The notes: generated from the letters alone by a model not told the origin. A DNA stretch of 39,700 bases from JAWKHR01 sp041394725 (GCA_041394725.1 JAWKHR010000055.1:1-39700); one strand, 5' to 3'; counted from the stretch's first letter, positions 1 to 7,742 are shown. A program made the numbers and translations.

Positions 1-57
1 TTCGTCGGCGGTGAGCGGGCCGCCGGCGGCCGATGTGGTCCCCCTCGTCGCGCTCAC
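1..57 (-). CDS. start of a third gene in the DinB operon (partial, runs off left edge)
   Basis: A GTG codon at 57-55 overlaps the TGA stop of the DinB gene at 56-54 in a GTGA junction, the same coupling used between the two genes upstream. The frame stays open for 19 codons to the window edge and reads MSATRGTTSAAGGPLTADE. The tail GGPLTADE resembles GGSLTDEE at the start of the DinB domain in the preceding gene, so it may be a second DinB-like protein. That is a guess from eight residues. The rest of the gene lies outside the window. Confidence 0.4.
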   Translation of the reverse strand, partial: MSATRGTTSAAGGPLTADE

Positions 58-812
58 GGCCGGCTCTCCGCCGCGCGCGCCGGGAAGTCCGGACGCGCGA
101 GCAGTTCGCGGACCTGCTTCGTGTGCCGCACGGCGTGCCCGGCGACGAACCAGATCCACTGGTAGCCGTCGATGAGGCCGACGAGCGGGTTGTCCCACGC
201 GCGCGATCGCAGGTCGTCGTCCGTGTCGCGCACGTAGGCGAGGAGCGCGGCACGCAGGTCGCCGAACACGGCGGGAAGCGCGGCGGGGTCGGGCCACCGG
301 CCGGTGGGGCGGAAGGGCTCCGGCGCCGTGAAGTGGCGGGCGTCGCGGTTGGTGACCACGAGCGGGATCACGACGTCGCGCACCCGCGGCCGGTCTTCGG
401 GCGGAAGCGCAGGCAGCCGTGACGTGGCGGTCGTGATCTGCGCCTGCAGGTCCCGCTCGACCAGGATCACGTGCTCGAGGTTGTCGGCCGCCGACCAGAC
501 CTCGGGTGACGGCCGGTAGCGCCACTGCACGGGCGAGAGCCGGCCGACGAGGGCGAGCAGGTCGTCGCGACTGTCCTCCAGGTAGCGTCGCACGGCCAGG
601 CGTTCCTCGTCGGTCAGGCTGCCGCCGCGTCGTGGGTCCGCCGGCCGGGCGGCCGGCGCGGCCCCCACCACGCCGACCAGCCCGGCAAGCGCCGCGATCG
701 CGTCGCGCCGTGTCAGTCCCGTCCCTGACGGCGCCGACGCCCGCGCGGACGACCGGCGGACCTGCCACGCCGGCGCGTACGGCCGCCGGCCCCATGGGTG
801 CGCCGGGCTCAC
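54..812 (-). CDS. DinB-fold protein with Tat-type signal
   Basis: A 252-residue protein. The GTG start at 812 overlaps the stop of the upstream gene (GTGA). Around residues 33-58 there is a Tat-like leader (LTRRDAIAALAGLVGVVGAAP), so the protein is probably exported after folding. The rest is a DinB/YfiT four-helix bundle, with the usual three metal-binding histidines visible in NLEHV and in AGHAVRHTKQV. DinB-fold proteins bind a divalent metal and include thiol transferases and many proteins of unknown role; an exported one is less usual. It is translationally coupled to the secreted protein before it and to another gene after it, so the three probably share one transcript controlled at the 1534 promoter. 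The family is clear; the function is unknown. Confidence 0.82.
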   Translation of the reverse strand: MSPAHPWGRRPYAPAWQVRRSSARASAPSGTGLTRRDAIAALAGLVGVVGAAPAARPADPRRGGSLTDEERLAVRRYLEDSRDDLLALVGRLSPVQWRYRPSPEVWSAADNLEHVILVERDLQAQITTATSRLPALPPEDRPRVRDVVIPLVVTNRDARHFTAPEPFRPTGRWPDPAALPAVFGDLRAALLAYVRDTDDDLRSRAWDNPLVGLIDGYQWIWFVAGHAVRHTKQVRELLARPDFPARAAESRP

Positions 813-1534
813 CGGCGGATCTCCCGCACCGGCGCGAGCACCGGCGGATCGCCCGGGTCGCCACCCTGGCGCCCGCCGGGCAGCACCGGGTCCACCCAGT
901 TCGGCACCGGGATGGCGAGCAGCGCGTACGCCGCGCCCGGATCCGTCAGCTGGGGCAGCGGGCCCGCGCCCAGCTCGCCGATGTCCTTCGCGTCGAGGCC
1001 GGGCGTCCAGATCATCACGTGCGGATGGAAGTGCTTCAGCTCGGGCCCGAACCACTGGGCCGAGGAGAACATGTAGGCGATCGCGAACCGGTCGGTCGTG
1101 CGCAGCCGGCCGGCCGCGAGATCGGCGGCGAGGCGCTCCCGGATCTCCTCGGCCGGCAGCCCCCGCGCGACGAGCGCGGTCTTGGCGATCTGCAGCGGCA
1201 GCTCCGTCCTCGCGGCCTCGGGGCCGTAGCAGATCGGCCCCAGGATCTCCGGCGGCGATGCCGTCGCGCGCGTGCGCGGTCCCTGGTCGTTGAAGCCCCG
1301 CAGGACCATGCACTCGAAGCCGTTCTTCGACTCGGCGGCGCGCGCGAGCCCGTCGGGGCCGAGCACGAACACGCCGGCGTCGGCCGACACGGAGGCCGGG
1401 GCCGCCGAGCGGGCCAGGGCGATCTCGCGCGCTTCGTCCATCAGGTACGGCGCGAGCGGACGGTCCGCGGCCTGCGGCCACGCGCCGGCCAGGGTCGTCG
1501 TCAGGATCCACACGGGCAGGTAACTATTCGCCAT
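809..1534 (-). CDS. secreted protein of unknown function, first gene of the DinB operon
   Basis: A 241-residue protein that I do not recognise. It begins with a hydrophobic leader (MANSYLPVWILTTTLAGAW) ending near AWPQA, so it is probably exported. The mature part has NGFECMVLRGFNDQ, a PEILGPICYGPEA segment, and a histidine-containing stretch KHFHPHVMIWTPG, then GAAYALLAIPVPNW. There are no transmembrane helices after the leader. ATG 1534 is chosen because it fits the signal peptide and because a strong promoter places transcription start almost at this ATG. A perfect palindrome covers the start, so expression is probably repressed by a dimeric regulator, with the divergent ArsR gene the obvious candidate. 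It overlaps the downstream DinB gene by four bases. Confidence 0.72.
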   Translation of the reverse strand: MANSYLPVWILTTTLAGAWPQAADRPLAPYLMDEAREIALARSAAPASVSADAGVFVLGPDGLARAAESKNGFECMVLRGFNDQGPRTRATASPPEILGPICYGPEAARTELPLQIAKTALVARGLPAEEIRERLAADLAAGRLRTTDRFAIAYMFSSAQWFGPELKHFHPHVMIWTPGLDAKDIGELGAGPLPQLTDPGAAYALLAIPVPNWVDPVLPGGRQGGDPGDPPVLAPVREIRR

Positions 1535-1542
1535 GTGGCGAA
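1527..1542. promoter_or_regulatory. perfect palindromic operator over the secreted-protein start
   Basis: TTCGCCA-TG-TGGCGAA is a 7-base perfect inverted repeat with a 2-base centre. It covers the ATG at 1534 and touches the -10 hexamer at 1542-1547 of the leftward promoter. ArsR-family dimers bind such imperfect or perfect 12-16 base palindromes. The arsR gene starts 54 bases away on the other strand, so this is its most likely operator. The regulator assignment is inference. Confidence 0.6.
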
Positions 1543-1570
1543 ATATAAAGACGGCAGGGTTTCCTGTCAA
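1542..1570 (-). promoter_or_regulatory. consensus sigma-70 promoter of the DinB operon
   Basis: Read leftward, TTGACA at 1570-1565 matches the -35 consensus exactly. It is followed by a 17-base spacer and TATATT at 1547-1542, five of six bases of the -10 consensus. Transcription should start near 1535, directly at the ATG (1534), giving a leaderless or nearly leaderless mRNA. This is the best promoter in the window. The palindrome at 1527-1542 would block it when bound. Confidence 0.72.
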
Positions 1571-1596
1571 GCCCGCCCTGGTGCTAGGATTCGCGC

Positions 1597-1941
1597 ATGG
1601 CATCGCCCGACGTGAAGACGTTGAATCGCGTGTTCTCCGCGCTGTCCGATCCCACGAGGCGAGCCATAGTTCGACAGTTGACGAAGGGCGAGTCCACCGT
1701 CGGCCAGCTCGGCGCGCCGTTCGACCTCGCGCCCGCCACCCTCTCCAAGCACCTCCGCGTGCTCGCCGACGCCGGCCTCGTCCGCCAGACCCGCGACGGG
1801 CGCTTCCTCCGGACGCGGCTGAGCCCGGGCCCCCTGTGGTCCAGTCTCGGCTGGCTCGAGGAGCTGCGGCTGCTCTGGGACGAGCAACTCGACAACCTCG
1901 AGGTCCTGTTGCGGCGTGAACGGCAGAGGCGCCAGTCGTGA
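1597..1941 (+). CDS. ArsR-family transcriptional regulator
   Basis: A 114-residue winged-helix repressor. The N-terminal ALSDPTRRAIVRQL segment and the recognition region APATLSKHLRVLADAGLV followed by the wing RQTRDGRFLRTRL are typical of the ArsR subgroup that is paired with SRPBCC/AHSA1 proteins. There is no CxC metal site, so it probably does not sense arsenic or other soft metals. A TAGGAT hexamer at 1585-1590 preceded by TG lies only 6 bases before the ATG and there is no Shine-Dalgarno sequence, so the message may be leaderless. Its stop overlaps the GTG of the SRPBCC gene. It probably regulates itself and the divergent secreted-protein/DinB operon. Confidence 0.9.
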   Translation: MASPDVKTLNRVFSALSDPTRRAIVRQLTKGESTVGQLGAPFDLAPATLSKHLRVLADAGLVRQTRDGRFLRTRLSPGPLWSSLGWLEELRLLWDEQLDNLEVLLRRERQRRQS

Positions 1942-2417
1942 TCCCGGCCATGCCGGTGCCCGGCGGGCCCGCGCTGCGCATCCAGCGACGCTATGACGCC
2001 ACGCTCGAGGAGATCTTCGAGGCGTTCACCGATCCGGCGCTGCTGCGCCAGTGGTGGCACCCGCGCGACTTCGTCGTCGAGCGTCTCGACTTCCGGGCCA
2101 TCGAGGGCCGTCCGTACCGGATCGAGCTGCGCGCGCCCGATGGCACGCGGTTCGCGCACGTCGGCGTCGTCCTGCGCGTCAGTCGTCCCGACGCGCTCGT
2201 CTATACCTGGCGCTGGGTCGAAGGGCCGTTGTCGCCGGTCGAGACGCTCGTCGAGCTCGGGTTCCGCGCCGACGGCGATGGCGTGATCGTCGACCTCTGC
2301 CACAGCCGGTTCGAGAACCAGGCCGAGTGCGACCGCCACGTCGGCTGGCGTCAGGCGTTCGACGCGCTCGACGCCTGGCTGGCTCAGCGCGCCGGTCGCG
2401 CCACGCGGAAGCCGTAG
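1938..2417 (+). CDS. SRPBCC / AHSA1-domain protein
   Basis: A 159-residue protein of the START-like AHSA1 (Hsp90 activator homologue) fold, seen in RRYDATLEEIFEAFTDPALLRQWWHP, DALVYTWRW and the C-terminal helix GWRQAFDALDAWLAQR. The GTG start at 1938 overlaps the arsR stop (GTGA); an in-frame ATG at 1950 is the alternative. ArsR-AHSA1 gene pairs are very common in bacteria; the small hydrophobic ligand is usually unknown. The last 34 bases overlap the end of the convergent FGE-fold gene, so the two C-termini are coded on opposite strands of the same DNA. Confidence 0.87.
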   Translation: MIPAMPVPGGPALRIQRRYDATLEEIFEAFTDPALLRQWWHPRDFVVERLDFRAIEGRPYRIELRAPDGTRFAHVGVVLRVSRPDALVYTWRWVEGPLSPVETLVELGFRADGDGVIVDLCHSRFENQAECDRHVGWRQAFDALDAWLAQRAGRATRKP

Positions 2418-3076
2418 TCGGTGTAACGGAACGACGGGTCGATCCGGCTCCGCGCCGCGGTCCGGCTGATCGTGATCGCGTGGCGCCACGACCCGCCGCG
2501 GGAGGCACGTCGCGCGCCCGTCCCCGGCCCGGACGGGTTTCGCGGCGGCGACGCCGCGTAGTAGCCCGCGTCGTACCAGTCGGCGCACCACTCGTGCACG
2601 TTGGCCGCGATCCCATACAGCCCGTACGGGTTCGGCTCGCCGATCGTCACCGGCCACGGGCCGTCCACCGGCCCGCGCCCGCCGCGCGGGATCCATGACG
2701 GGATCTCGTCTCCCCATGGGTAGCGCCGGCCGTCCACGCCCCCGCGCGCCGCCCGCTCCCACTCCGCTTCGGTCGGCAGCCGCGCCGGCATGCCGGACGC
2801 GGTCAGCCAGGCGCAGTACGCGCAGGCGTCCAGCCAGCTGACGCCGACGACGGGCAGGTCGGCGGCGGCGGATCGCTCGGCCCATTCGCGTGGCGCCTCG
2901 TGTCCCGTGGCCGCGAGGAACGCCGCGTACTCGCCGCACGTGACCGGATGGACGGCCAGCTCGAAGGCATCGACCTCGACCGCGTGGACCGGCCGCTCGT
3001 CGTCGCCGCCCTCGTCGCTGCCCATGAGGAACCGGCCCGCGGGGATGGCTGCGAACCGGCCGATCGGAGGCGTCAT
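2384..3076 (-). CDS. FGE-sulfatase (SUMF1/EgtB) fold protein lacking the catalytic cysteines
   Basis: A 230-residue single-domain protein. It shows the family landmarks GRFLMGS near the start, PVTCGEYAAFL, PVVGVSWLDACAYCAWL, RLPTEAEWERAARGG, YPWGD, NVHEWCADWY and the final RGGSW...YGFRVAR. In formylglycine-generating enzymes the segment after GGS carries the two catalytic cysteines. Here it reads GGSWRHAITISRTAARS with none, so sulfatase activation is unlikely. Such domains are often re-used as binding modules. TAGAAT lies 6 bases before the ATG, suggesting a leaderless message. It is divergent from the sigma factor gene by 121 bases and may belong with the CHAT cluster. Its 3' end overlaps the SRPBCC gene. 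Confidence 0.85.
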   Translation of the reverse strand: MTPPIGRFAAIPAGRFLMGSDEGGDDERPVHAVEVDAFELAVHPVTCGEYAAFLAATGHEAPREWAERSAAADLPVVGVSWLDACAYCAWLTASGMPARLPTEAEWERAARGGVDGRRYPWGDEIPSWIPRGGRGPVDGPWPVTIGEPNPYGLYGIAANVHEWCADWYDAGYYAASPPRNPSGPGTGARRASRGGSWRHAITISRTAARSRIDPSFRYTDYGFRVARPAR

Positions 3077-3197
3077 CGCGCGATTCTACCGGGCGGGGTG
3101 GCCGGCGGCGGGCCGTGTCCGTTCCAGTATCCAGAGTGAGACGGGCGCCACCGAACGCCAGGCGCCGGAGTGCTAGGCTCTTGGGCGGAGCCCCGGC

Positions 3198-4040
3198 ATG
3201 CCGTTGCCCGCCGACGCCGACCTGCGCCACCTGCTCGCGGTGGATCCGGAGCAGGGGTGGCGTGTGTTCGTGGACGCCTACACGCCGACCATCGTCGCGC
3301 TCATCGAGCGGGCCAGCCTGCGCGATCGCGACGAGGCGATGGAGGTCTACACGCTGGTCTGCGAGCGCCTCTGCGAGGAGCGCTGCGCACGGCTGAAGCA
3401 GTGGAATCCCGGCAAGGGCGCGCTCCGGGCGTGGCTGGCCGTCGTCGTCCGGCGCGTGGTGGTCGACTGGGTCCGGTCGCGCGCCGGGCGCCGGCGCCTG
3501 TTCGGATCGGTGAAGGCCCTCGACCCGCTCGACCAGCGGATCTTCGAGCTGGCCTTCTGGGACGAGCGGTCGCCGGCCGAGATCGCGGAGCTGCTCGGCG
3601 TCGAACGGGGGGAACCGGTGATGCTGTCGAGGGTGCTGCGGGGCCTGGATGCCGTGCACGACGCGCTGACGGATCGCCAGCGGGGCGAGCTGCTGTCGGC
3701 GTCGTTCCGGACGAAGGCCGCGGCCAGCCTCGAGGCGGAACTCGAGCGCGGCGGCTGGGACGTGCCCGACGAGCGGGTGGACGTGGAAGGCCAGGCGGTC
3801 GAACGCGACGCGGAACGCGTCTTCGAGCGCGCGCTGGCCGACCTGCCGTCCGAGGACGCGGCCATCGTCCGGCTGCGCTACGTGGAGGGACTGAGCCTGG
3901 CCGACGTGCGGCGCGCGCTGCACCTGCCGGCGTTGACCGAGGGCCGCCTCCGGGAGATTGTGGATCGCCTGCAGACGGCGGTGACGGGGCACGGCACGCG
4001 ACCCGCGCCGCGCCTGGCGACGGAAGGAGGAGCGCCATGA
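3198..4040 (+). CDS. ECF-like RNA polymerase sigma factor with two region-4-like segments
   Basis: A 280-residue protein. Residues about 10-95 resemble sigma region 2 (WRVFVDAYTPTIVALIERA, then GALRAWLAVVVRRVVVDWVRSRAGRR). Two segments then look like sigma region 4: LDQRIFELAFWDERSPAEIAELLGV near residues 114-135, and LPSEDAAIVRLRYVEGLSLADVRRALHL near 216-243. Normal ECF factors are about 180-200 residues with one region 4. A TAGGCT hexamer at 3174-3179, preceded by TGC, lies 18 bases before the ATG. The next gene, a zinc-finger anti-sigma factor, starts within its stop codon (ATGA). Its targets probably include the neighbouring CHAT gene, but no promoter motif proves this. It could also be a diverged sigma-like regulator that no longer acts as a sigma factor. 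Confidence 0.78.
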   Translation: MPLPADADLRHLLAVDPEQGWRVFVDAYTPTIVALIERASLRDRDEAMEVYTLVCERLCEERCARLKQWNPGKGALRAWLAVVVRRVVVDWVRSRAGRRRLFGSVKALDPLDQRIFELAFWDERSPAEIAELLGVERGEPVMLSRVLRGLDAVHDALTDRQRGELLSASFRTKAAASLEAELERGGWDVPDERVDVEGQAVERDAERVFERALADLPSEDAAIVRLRYVEGLSLADVRRALHLPALTEGRLREIVDRLQTAVTGHGTRPAPRLATEGGAP

Positions 4041-4720
4041 CGCACCTGACGCGCGACGAACTCGAGCGCTGGCGCGACGCGCCGGACGAGTCGGATCGCG
4101 ATCGGATCGTCACGCACCTGGCCGCCTGCGCGTCGTGCGCCGCGGCTCATGCCGCGCTCGTGCGGGTCCGGCCGGTCGAGGGCGGCGTCGCCGCGTCGGC
4201 CGAGGGCGACCTGGGCGCGTTCGTCTCGGAGGGCTACCGTCACGCGCCGGCGGCCATCGCGCCGCCGGCATTCGAGGCCGCGCCCCGCCCGGCCCCGTCG
4301 CGACCGGTGCCGGCGCCTCGCCGGCAGCCCTGGTGGCTGGCGCCACTCGCCGCCGCCGCCGTGCTCGTCCTCGCGATGACCGTTCCCCGGCTGCTGACGC
4401 AGCCCGTGGAGCCGCCGATCGCGCGCGGTGGCACGTGGGCGGCGCTCGAGCCGGCCGGCGACATCGACGTCGAGTCGCTCGTGTTCCGCTGGACCGCTCC
4501 GGAGCCCGCCGGCGCCTATCTCGTCGAGGTCTTCGATGCGTCGGGCACGCGCCTCTGGAGCCGGCGCGTGGACGCCTCGCCCGCCGCGGCCGATCCCGCG
4601 CTGGTCTCGCGGCTCGTGCCGGGCGCGTCGTACCGCTGGACCGTCTCGTCGCTCGACGCGCGCGGCGTGGCGATGTCGTCGTCGCCGCTGACGGTGTTTC
4701 AGGTCGCCGCTCGGCGCTGA
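4037..4720 (+). CDS. membrane anti-sigma factor, zf-HC2 plus Fn3-like domain
   Basis: A 227-residue protein. The N-terminus has the anti-sigma zinc finger motif HLAACASCAAAH (HxxxCxxC) at residues about 29-40. A proline-rich linker leads to one transmembrane helix (WLAPLAAAAVLVLAMTVP, about residues 102-119). An outside domain of about 100 residues follows, with VFRWTAPEPAGAYLVEVFD and SYRWTVSSLDARG, which looks fibronectin-III-like. So the zinc finger would hold the sigma factor in the cytoplasm and the Fn3-like domain would sense something outside. The ATG overlaps the sigma factor stop, and AAGGAGG lies 7 bases upstream. It converges on the CHAT gene with a gap of 31 bases. Confidence 0.83.
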   Translation: MTHLTRDELERWRDAPDESDRDRIVTHLAACASCAAAHAALVRVRPVEGGVAASAEGDLGAFVSEGYRHAPAAIAPPAFEAAPRPAPSRPVPAPRRQPWWLAPLAAAAVLVLAMTVPRLLTQPVEPPIARGGTWAALEPAGDIDVESLVFRWTAPEPAGAYLVEVFDASGTRLWSRRVDASPAAADPALVSRLVPGASYRWTVSSLDARGVAMSSSPLTVFQVAARR

Positions 4721-4763
4721 CGCGTCAGGGCGCCACCGTGGCGCGGACGCGTCAGGGCGCCAC
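4719..4763. repeat. 18-base direct repeat with hairpin at the sigma/CHAT convergence
   Basis: GACGCGTCAGGGCGCCAC occurs at 4719-4736 and again, exactly, at 4746-4763. The first copy begins in the stop codon of the anti-sigma gene and the second contains the stop codon of the CHAT gene. Between them GCGCCA-CCG-TGGCGC can form a short hairpin. It may act as a two-way transcription terminator, but there is no T-run on either strand. Confidence 0.6.
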
Positions 4764-7742
4764 GCGGCGCTGCCGTTGTCGGGCCGCGCCCCACCAGATG
4801 ACGACGAGCAGCAGGATCGCGACGGCGGCCGCCACGATGCGGCTGGTCGGCCCGCCGCCCGGCGGGTGGTCGAACAGCGGACGGGTCGCCGCGCCCGTGA
4901 TGACGAAGCCGGCCCAGGTGATCGGGTCGGCCTCCGCGCCCCCGGCGTCGATCATCGCGACCTGCGCGGTTCGCAGCGCCTCGTCGGGCGCCTGTCCGTC
5001 GCCGAGCGCGTCGTAGAACCGATCCATCAGCACGCGCGTCGCGCGATCGTCCACGGCCCAGAGGCTCGCCCCGACCGCGCGCGCGCCGGCCAGCATGAAC
5101 GTGCGGCTCAGGCTGACGAAGCCCTCGCCGCGCACGAGCCGCCCCAGGTGCGTGCGGCACGCCGAGAGCATCACGAGGTCCGCATCGATCGGCAGCGCCG
5201 CGATCTCGTTGAGCTGCAGCAGGCCGTCGTCGTCGCCGCCCGCGCCGAGCAGGATCGCGCTCCGGCGCGGCACGGCTTCGTCGAGCACGGCGTGCGTCGC
5301 GACGTGGACGACGCGCGCGCCGCCGGCGAGCAGGTGCTTGAACGCGGTCTCGGTCGCGCCGGCGCCGACGAGCAGCGCGCCCGGCGGGGCGCCGGTGCGG
5401 CGGGCCACGTCGCGCGCCTCCTGCTCGGCCTCGACGAGGGGGACGAGCCGCAGCGCCTCGTCGCGATAGATCTGCCTCAGGCCTCCGTCGAGTGCCGGCG
5501 GCTGGCTGCTGGCGACGACGACCGAGTGCCGGTCGGCCAGCGGCGCGCGGGCGCCCGCCCGCAGGTGGCCGAGCAGCGTGATCGACGGCGCGAGCGTGGA
5601 CGCCGCGCGCCGGACCAGCGGCGCCGCGTCCGCGCCGTCCGGACGCAGGACCGCGAACGGCACGCGGACGAGCGGGCCGTCCGGGACGATCACGATCGAC
5701 CGCACGCCGGCCAGGTCCCCGGCGACCGGCCCCAGCAGCCGGCGGCCGAGGTCCGCGGTCGAGGCCTCGACGGCGGCGCGGTCGCTCGCCGCAATCCCGG
5801 CCAGCAGGAATCGGACGGACGGCTCGAGCGTGCCGGCGCCCTCGATCGGGTACCCGCGCACGCGGCCGTCGCGCACCGACCACACGAACCCGTGGTCCGC
5901 GGCGATCCAGAAGGCGACGATGGCCTCGCCGGGCCCGGCGGCGGAGGCGATCGCCGCGGCGTCCAGCGGTTCGGGGTACGCGAGCGAGGCCAGGGCCGGC
6001 GTCTCGCGACGCGCGCGGATCACGAACGCGTCGTAGTCGCGTTCCGCGTCGGCCAGCCGGCGTTCCGCCTCGGTCCGCGCCGACGCGTCGGACGCGCCCG
6101 TGATCTCGCGCTGCAGCGCCGTGAAGCGCCGGCCGAACGCCGCTTCCTCGTCGCGCAGCCGGACGAAGGCCGGATCGGTCGAGCGCCACCGCGGCTCGGC
6201 GAGCAGGTCGGCGAGCGCGCGGCCCCGCGCCCGCTCGGACGCGGCCAGCGCCGCGCCCGCGAGCGGATCGTCCGGGCCGGACGCGCGCGCCATGAGCGCG
6301 GCGACCTGCCCGTCGTAGGGACCCATCCGGTCGGCGAGGAACGTCGCGCGCAGACCGGCTTCCGGGAGCGCGCGGCGCAGCGCCTCGATCGTCGCGACCG
6401 CGCGGTCGAAGTGTGCCGCGGCCTCGTCCACGCGCCCGGCCAGCATCGCGGCCTGGCCCAGGCCCTGCTCGGCGCGCCACCGGTAGTCGGGGTCCGACAG
6501 CCGATCGGCGGTCTCGGCCACCCGGCGGAACCGGGCCGCGGCCTGGTCCGGTTCGGCCTGCGCCAGGGCCATCAGGCCGAGGTCGAGATCGACCGTGATC
6601 CGCTGGCGATCCGGCGTGCCCTCGAGCATCGCTTCCGCGCGCCGCGCGTACGCGTCGGCCTCCGCGCGCCGCGCGGCAGCGTCGGCCTCCGCGCGCTGAC
6701 CCCGCCGCGCCTGGATGAGCGAGAGCCTCGACAGCAGGCCGATGGTCGTCCCGGCCGATCCCGTCCGTTCGAACATCTCCAGCGCCGTGGCGCCGTCGGA
6801 TGCCGCGCGGTCGTAGTCCTCGAGCGCGTAGTAGACGTCCATCCGCTGCCGGATCGACAGCGCCACGCCGATTTCCGGCCCGGTCTTCCGGTAGGCCTCG
6901 ACCGCCTCGGTCCACAGGTCCGCCGCGCGCTCGAGATCGCGGATGTTGCCGAGCACCTGGGCCAGGGCGAACGTCGCGCTCGACAGCAGGGCCCCGCCGA
7001 TGTCCGGGCGCCGCGCCAGATCGTAGGCGCGCTGCGCGTCGGCCAGGGCCTCGTCGTAGTCGCCCAGGCCGAGGTAGGTCGTCGCGCGCAGGCCGAGGTA
7101 CTGGATCTCGGCCTGCGGGTAGTCCATCGCTTCGGCGATCGCGAGCGCGGCCGAATGCGCCTCGAGCGACTCGCGCGGCTTGCCCTGCGCGCGCAGCGCC
7201 CGCCCCTTCGCGGCGAGGACCGCCGCGAGCACGCCCTGCGCGTCGGCGCGGCGGGCGGCGTCCTCGGCCAGCGCGATGCGCTCGTTCATGAGGGCGGCGT
7301 CGCCGCGGTCGCCGGCCAGCGTGATCTGCACCAGGCGCAGTTCCGCCTCGATGCGGGTGTTGCCGGCCCGGACGGCCTCCGTCACCCCGTCGGCCGCCGC
7401 GCGCTCGGCGTCGTCATGTCGCGAGAGGGCGCGTTCCACCTGCGCGCGCACCCACAGCGCCTGGGCCCGCTGGCCGGCCGGCGCCGTCGCCAGCCGGCCC
7501 GCCGCGGCGTCGAGGGCGGCGCGGGCCTCCTGGTGACGGCCCTGCTGGAAGAGCGTCAGGGCGCTGGCGATGACCTGATCGAGATCGGCGGGCGCGGGGT
7601 TCTGGCTGGCCTGGCGCGCCGCGGTGGCCGGTGTCCGGGCCGGGGTGGCCGGTGTCCGGGCCGCGGCCGGAGCCGGGGTCAGGCCGCAGACGGTCCACGC
7701 CGCCCAGGCCAGGACGATCGGGACGCGGGTCGGGGAGCCCAT
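4752..7742 (-). CDS. exported TPR-CHAT protease with C-terminal membrane anchor
   Basis: A 996-residue protein. It has a signal peptide (IVLAWAAWTVCGLTPAPAAA), then many tetratricopeptide repeats from about residue 50 to 500 (for example AEIQYLGLRATTYLGLGDYDEALADAQRAYDLA). A CHAT caspase-like domain occupies about residues 640-950. The catalytic pair is visible as VVHVATHAVLDE (His817) and LVMLSACRTHLG (Cys862). The protein ends in one hydrophobic helix (RIVAAAVAILLLVVIWWG) and a basic tail, so the protease should sit outside the inner membrane, held by its C-terminus. CHAT proteases cleave partner proteins after activation, often in stress or defence responses. TAGAAT lies 13 bases before the ATG. 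The gene converges on the sigma/anti-sigma pair, the likely regulators. The substrate is unknown. Confidence 0.88.
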   Translation of the reverse strand: MGSPTRVPIVLAWAAWTVCGLTPAPAAARTPATPARTPATAARQASQNPAPADLDQVIASALTLFQQGRHQEARAALDAAAGRLATAPAGQRAQALWVRAQVERALSRHDDAERAAADGVTEAVRAGNTRIEAELRLVQITLAGDRGDAALMNERIALAEDAARRADAQGVLAAVLAAKGRALRAQGKPRESLEAHSAALAIAEAMDYPQAEIQYLGLRATTYLGLGDYDEALADAQRAYDLARRPDIGGALLSSATFALAQVLGNIRDLERAADLWTEAVEAYRKTGPEIGVALSIRQRMDVYYALEDYDRAASDGATALEMFERTGSAGTTIGLLSRLSLIQARRGQRAEADAAARRAEADAYARRAEAMLEGTPDRQRITVDLDLGLMALAQAEPDQAAARFRRVAETADRLSDPDYRWRAEQGLGQAAMLAGRVDEAAAHFDRAVATIEALRRALPEAGLRATFLADRMGPYDGQVAALMARASGPDDPLAGAALAASERARGRALADLLAEPRWRSTDPAFVRLRDEEAAFGRRFTALQREITGASDASARTEAERRLADAERDYDAFVIRARRETPALASLAYPEPLDAAAIASAAGPGEAIVAFWIAADHGFVWSVRDGRVRGYPIEGAGTLEPSVRFLLAGIAASDRAAVEASTADLGRRLLGPVAGDLAGVRSIVIVPDGPLVRVPFAVLRPDGADAAPLVRRAASTLAPSITLLGHLRAGARAPLADRHSVVVASSQPPALDGGLRQIYRDEALRLVPLVEAEQEARDVARRTGAPPGALLVGAGATETAFKHLLAGGARVVHVATHAVLDEAVPRRSAILLGAGGDDDGLLQLNEIAALPIDADLVMLSACRTHLGRLVRGEGFVSLSRTFMLAGARAVGASLWAVDDRATRVLMDRFYDALGDGQAPDEALRTAQVAMIDAGGAEADPITWAGFVITGAATRPLFDHPPGGGPTSRIVAAAVAILLLVVIWWGAARQRQRRVAP

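Noticed and set aside
2384..3076. A functional formylglycine-generating enzyme
   Set aside because: The two catalytic cysteines are missing and no sulfatase gene is in the window.
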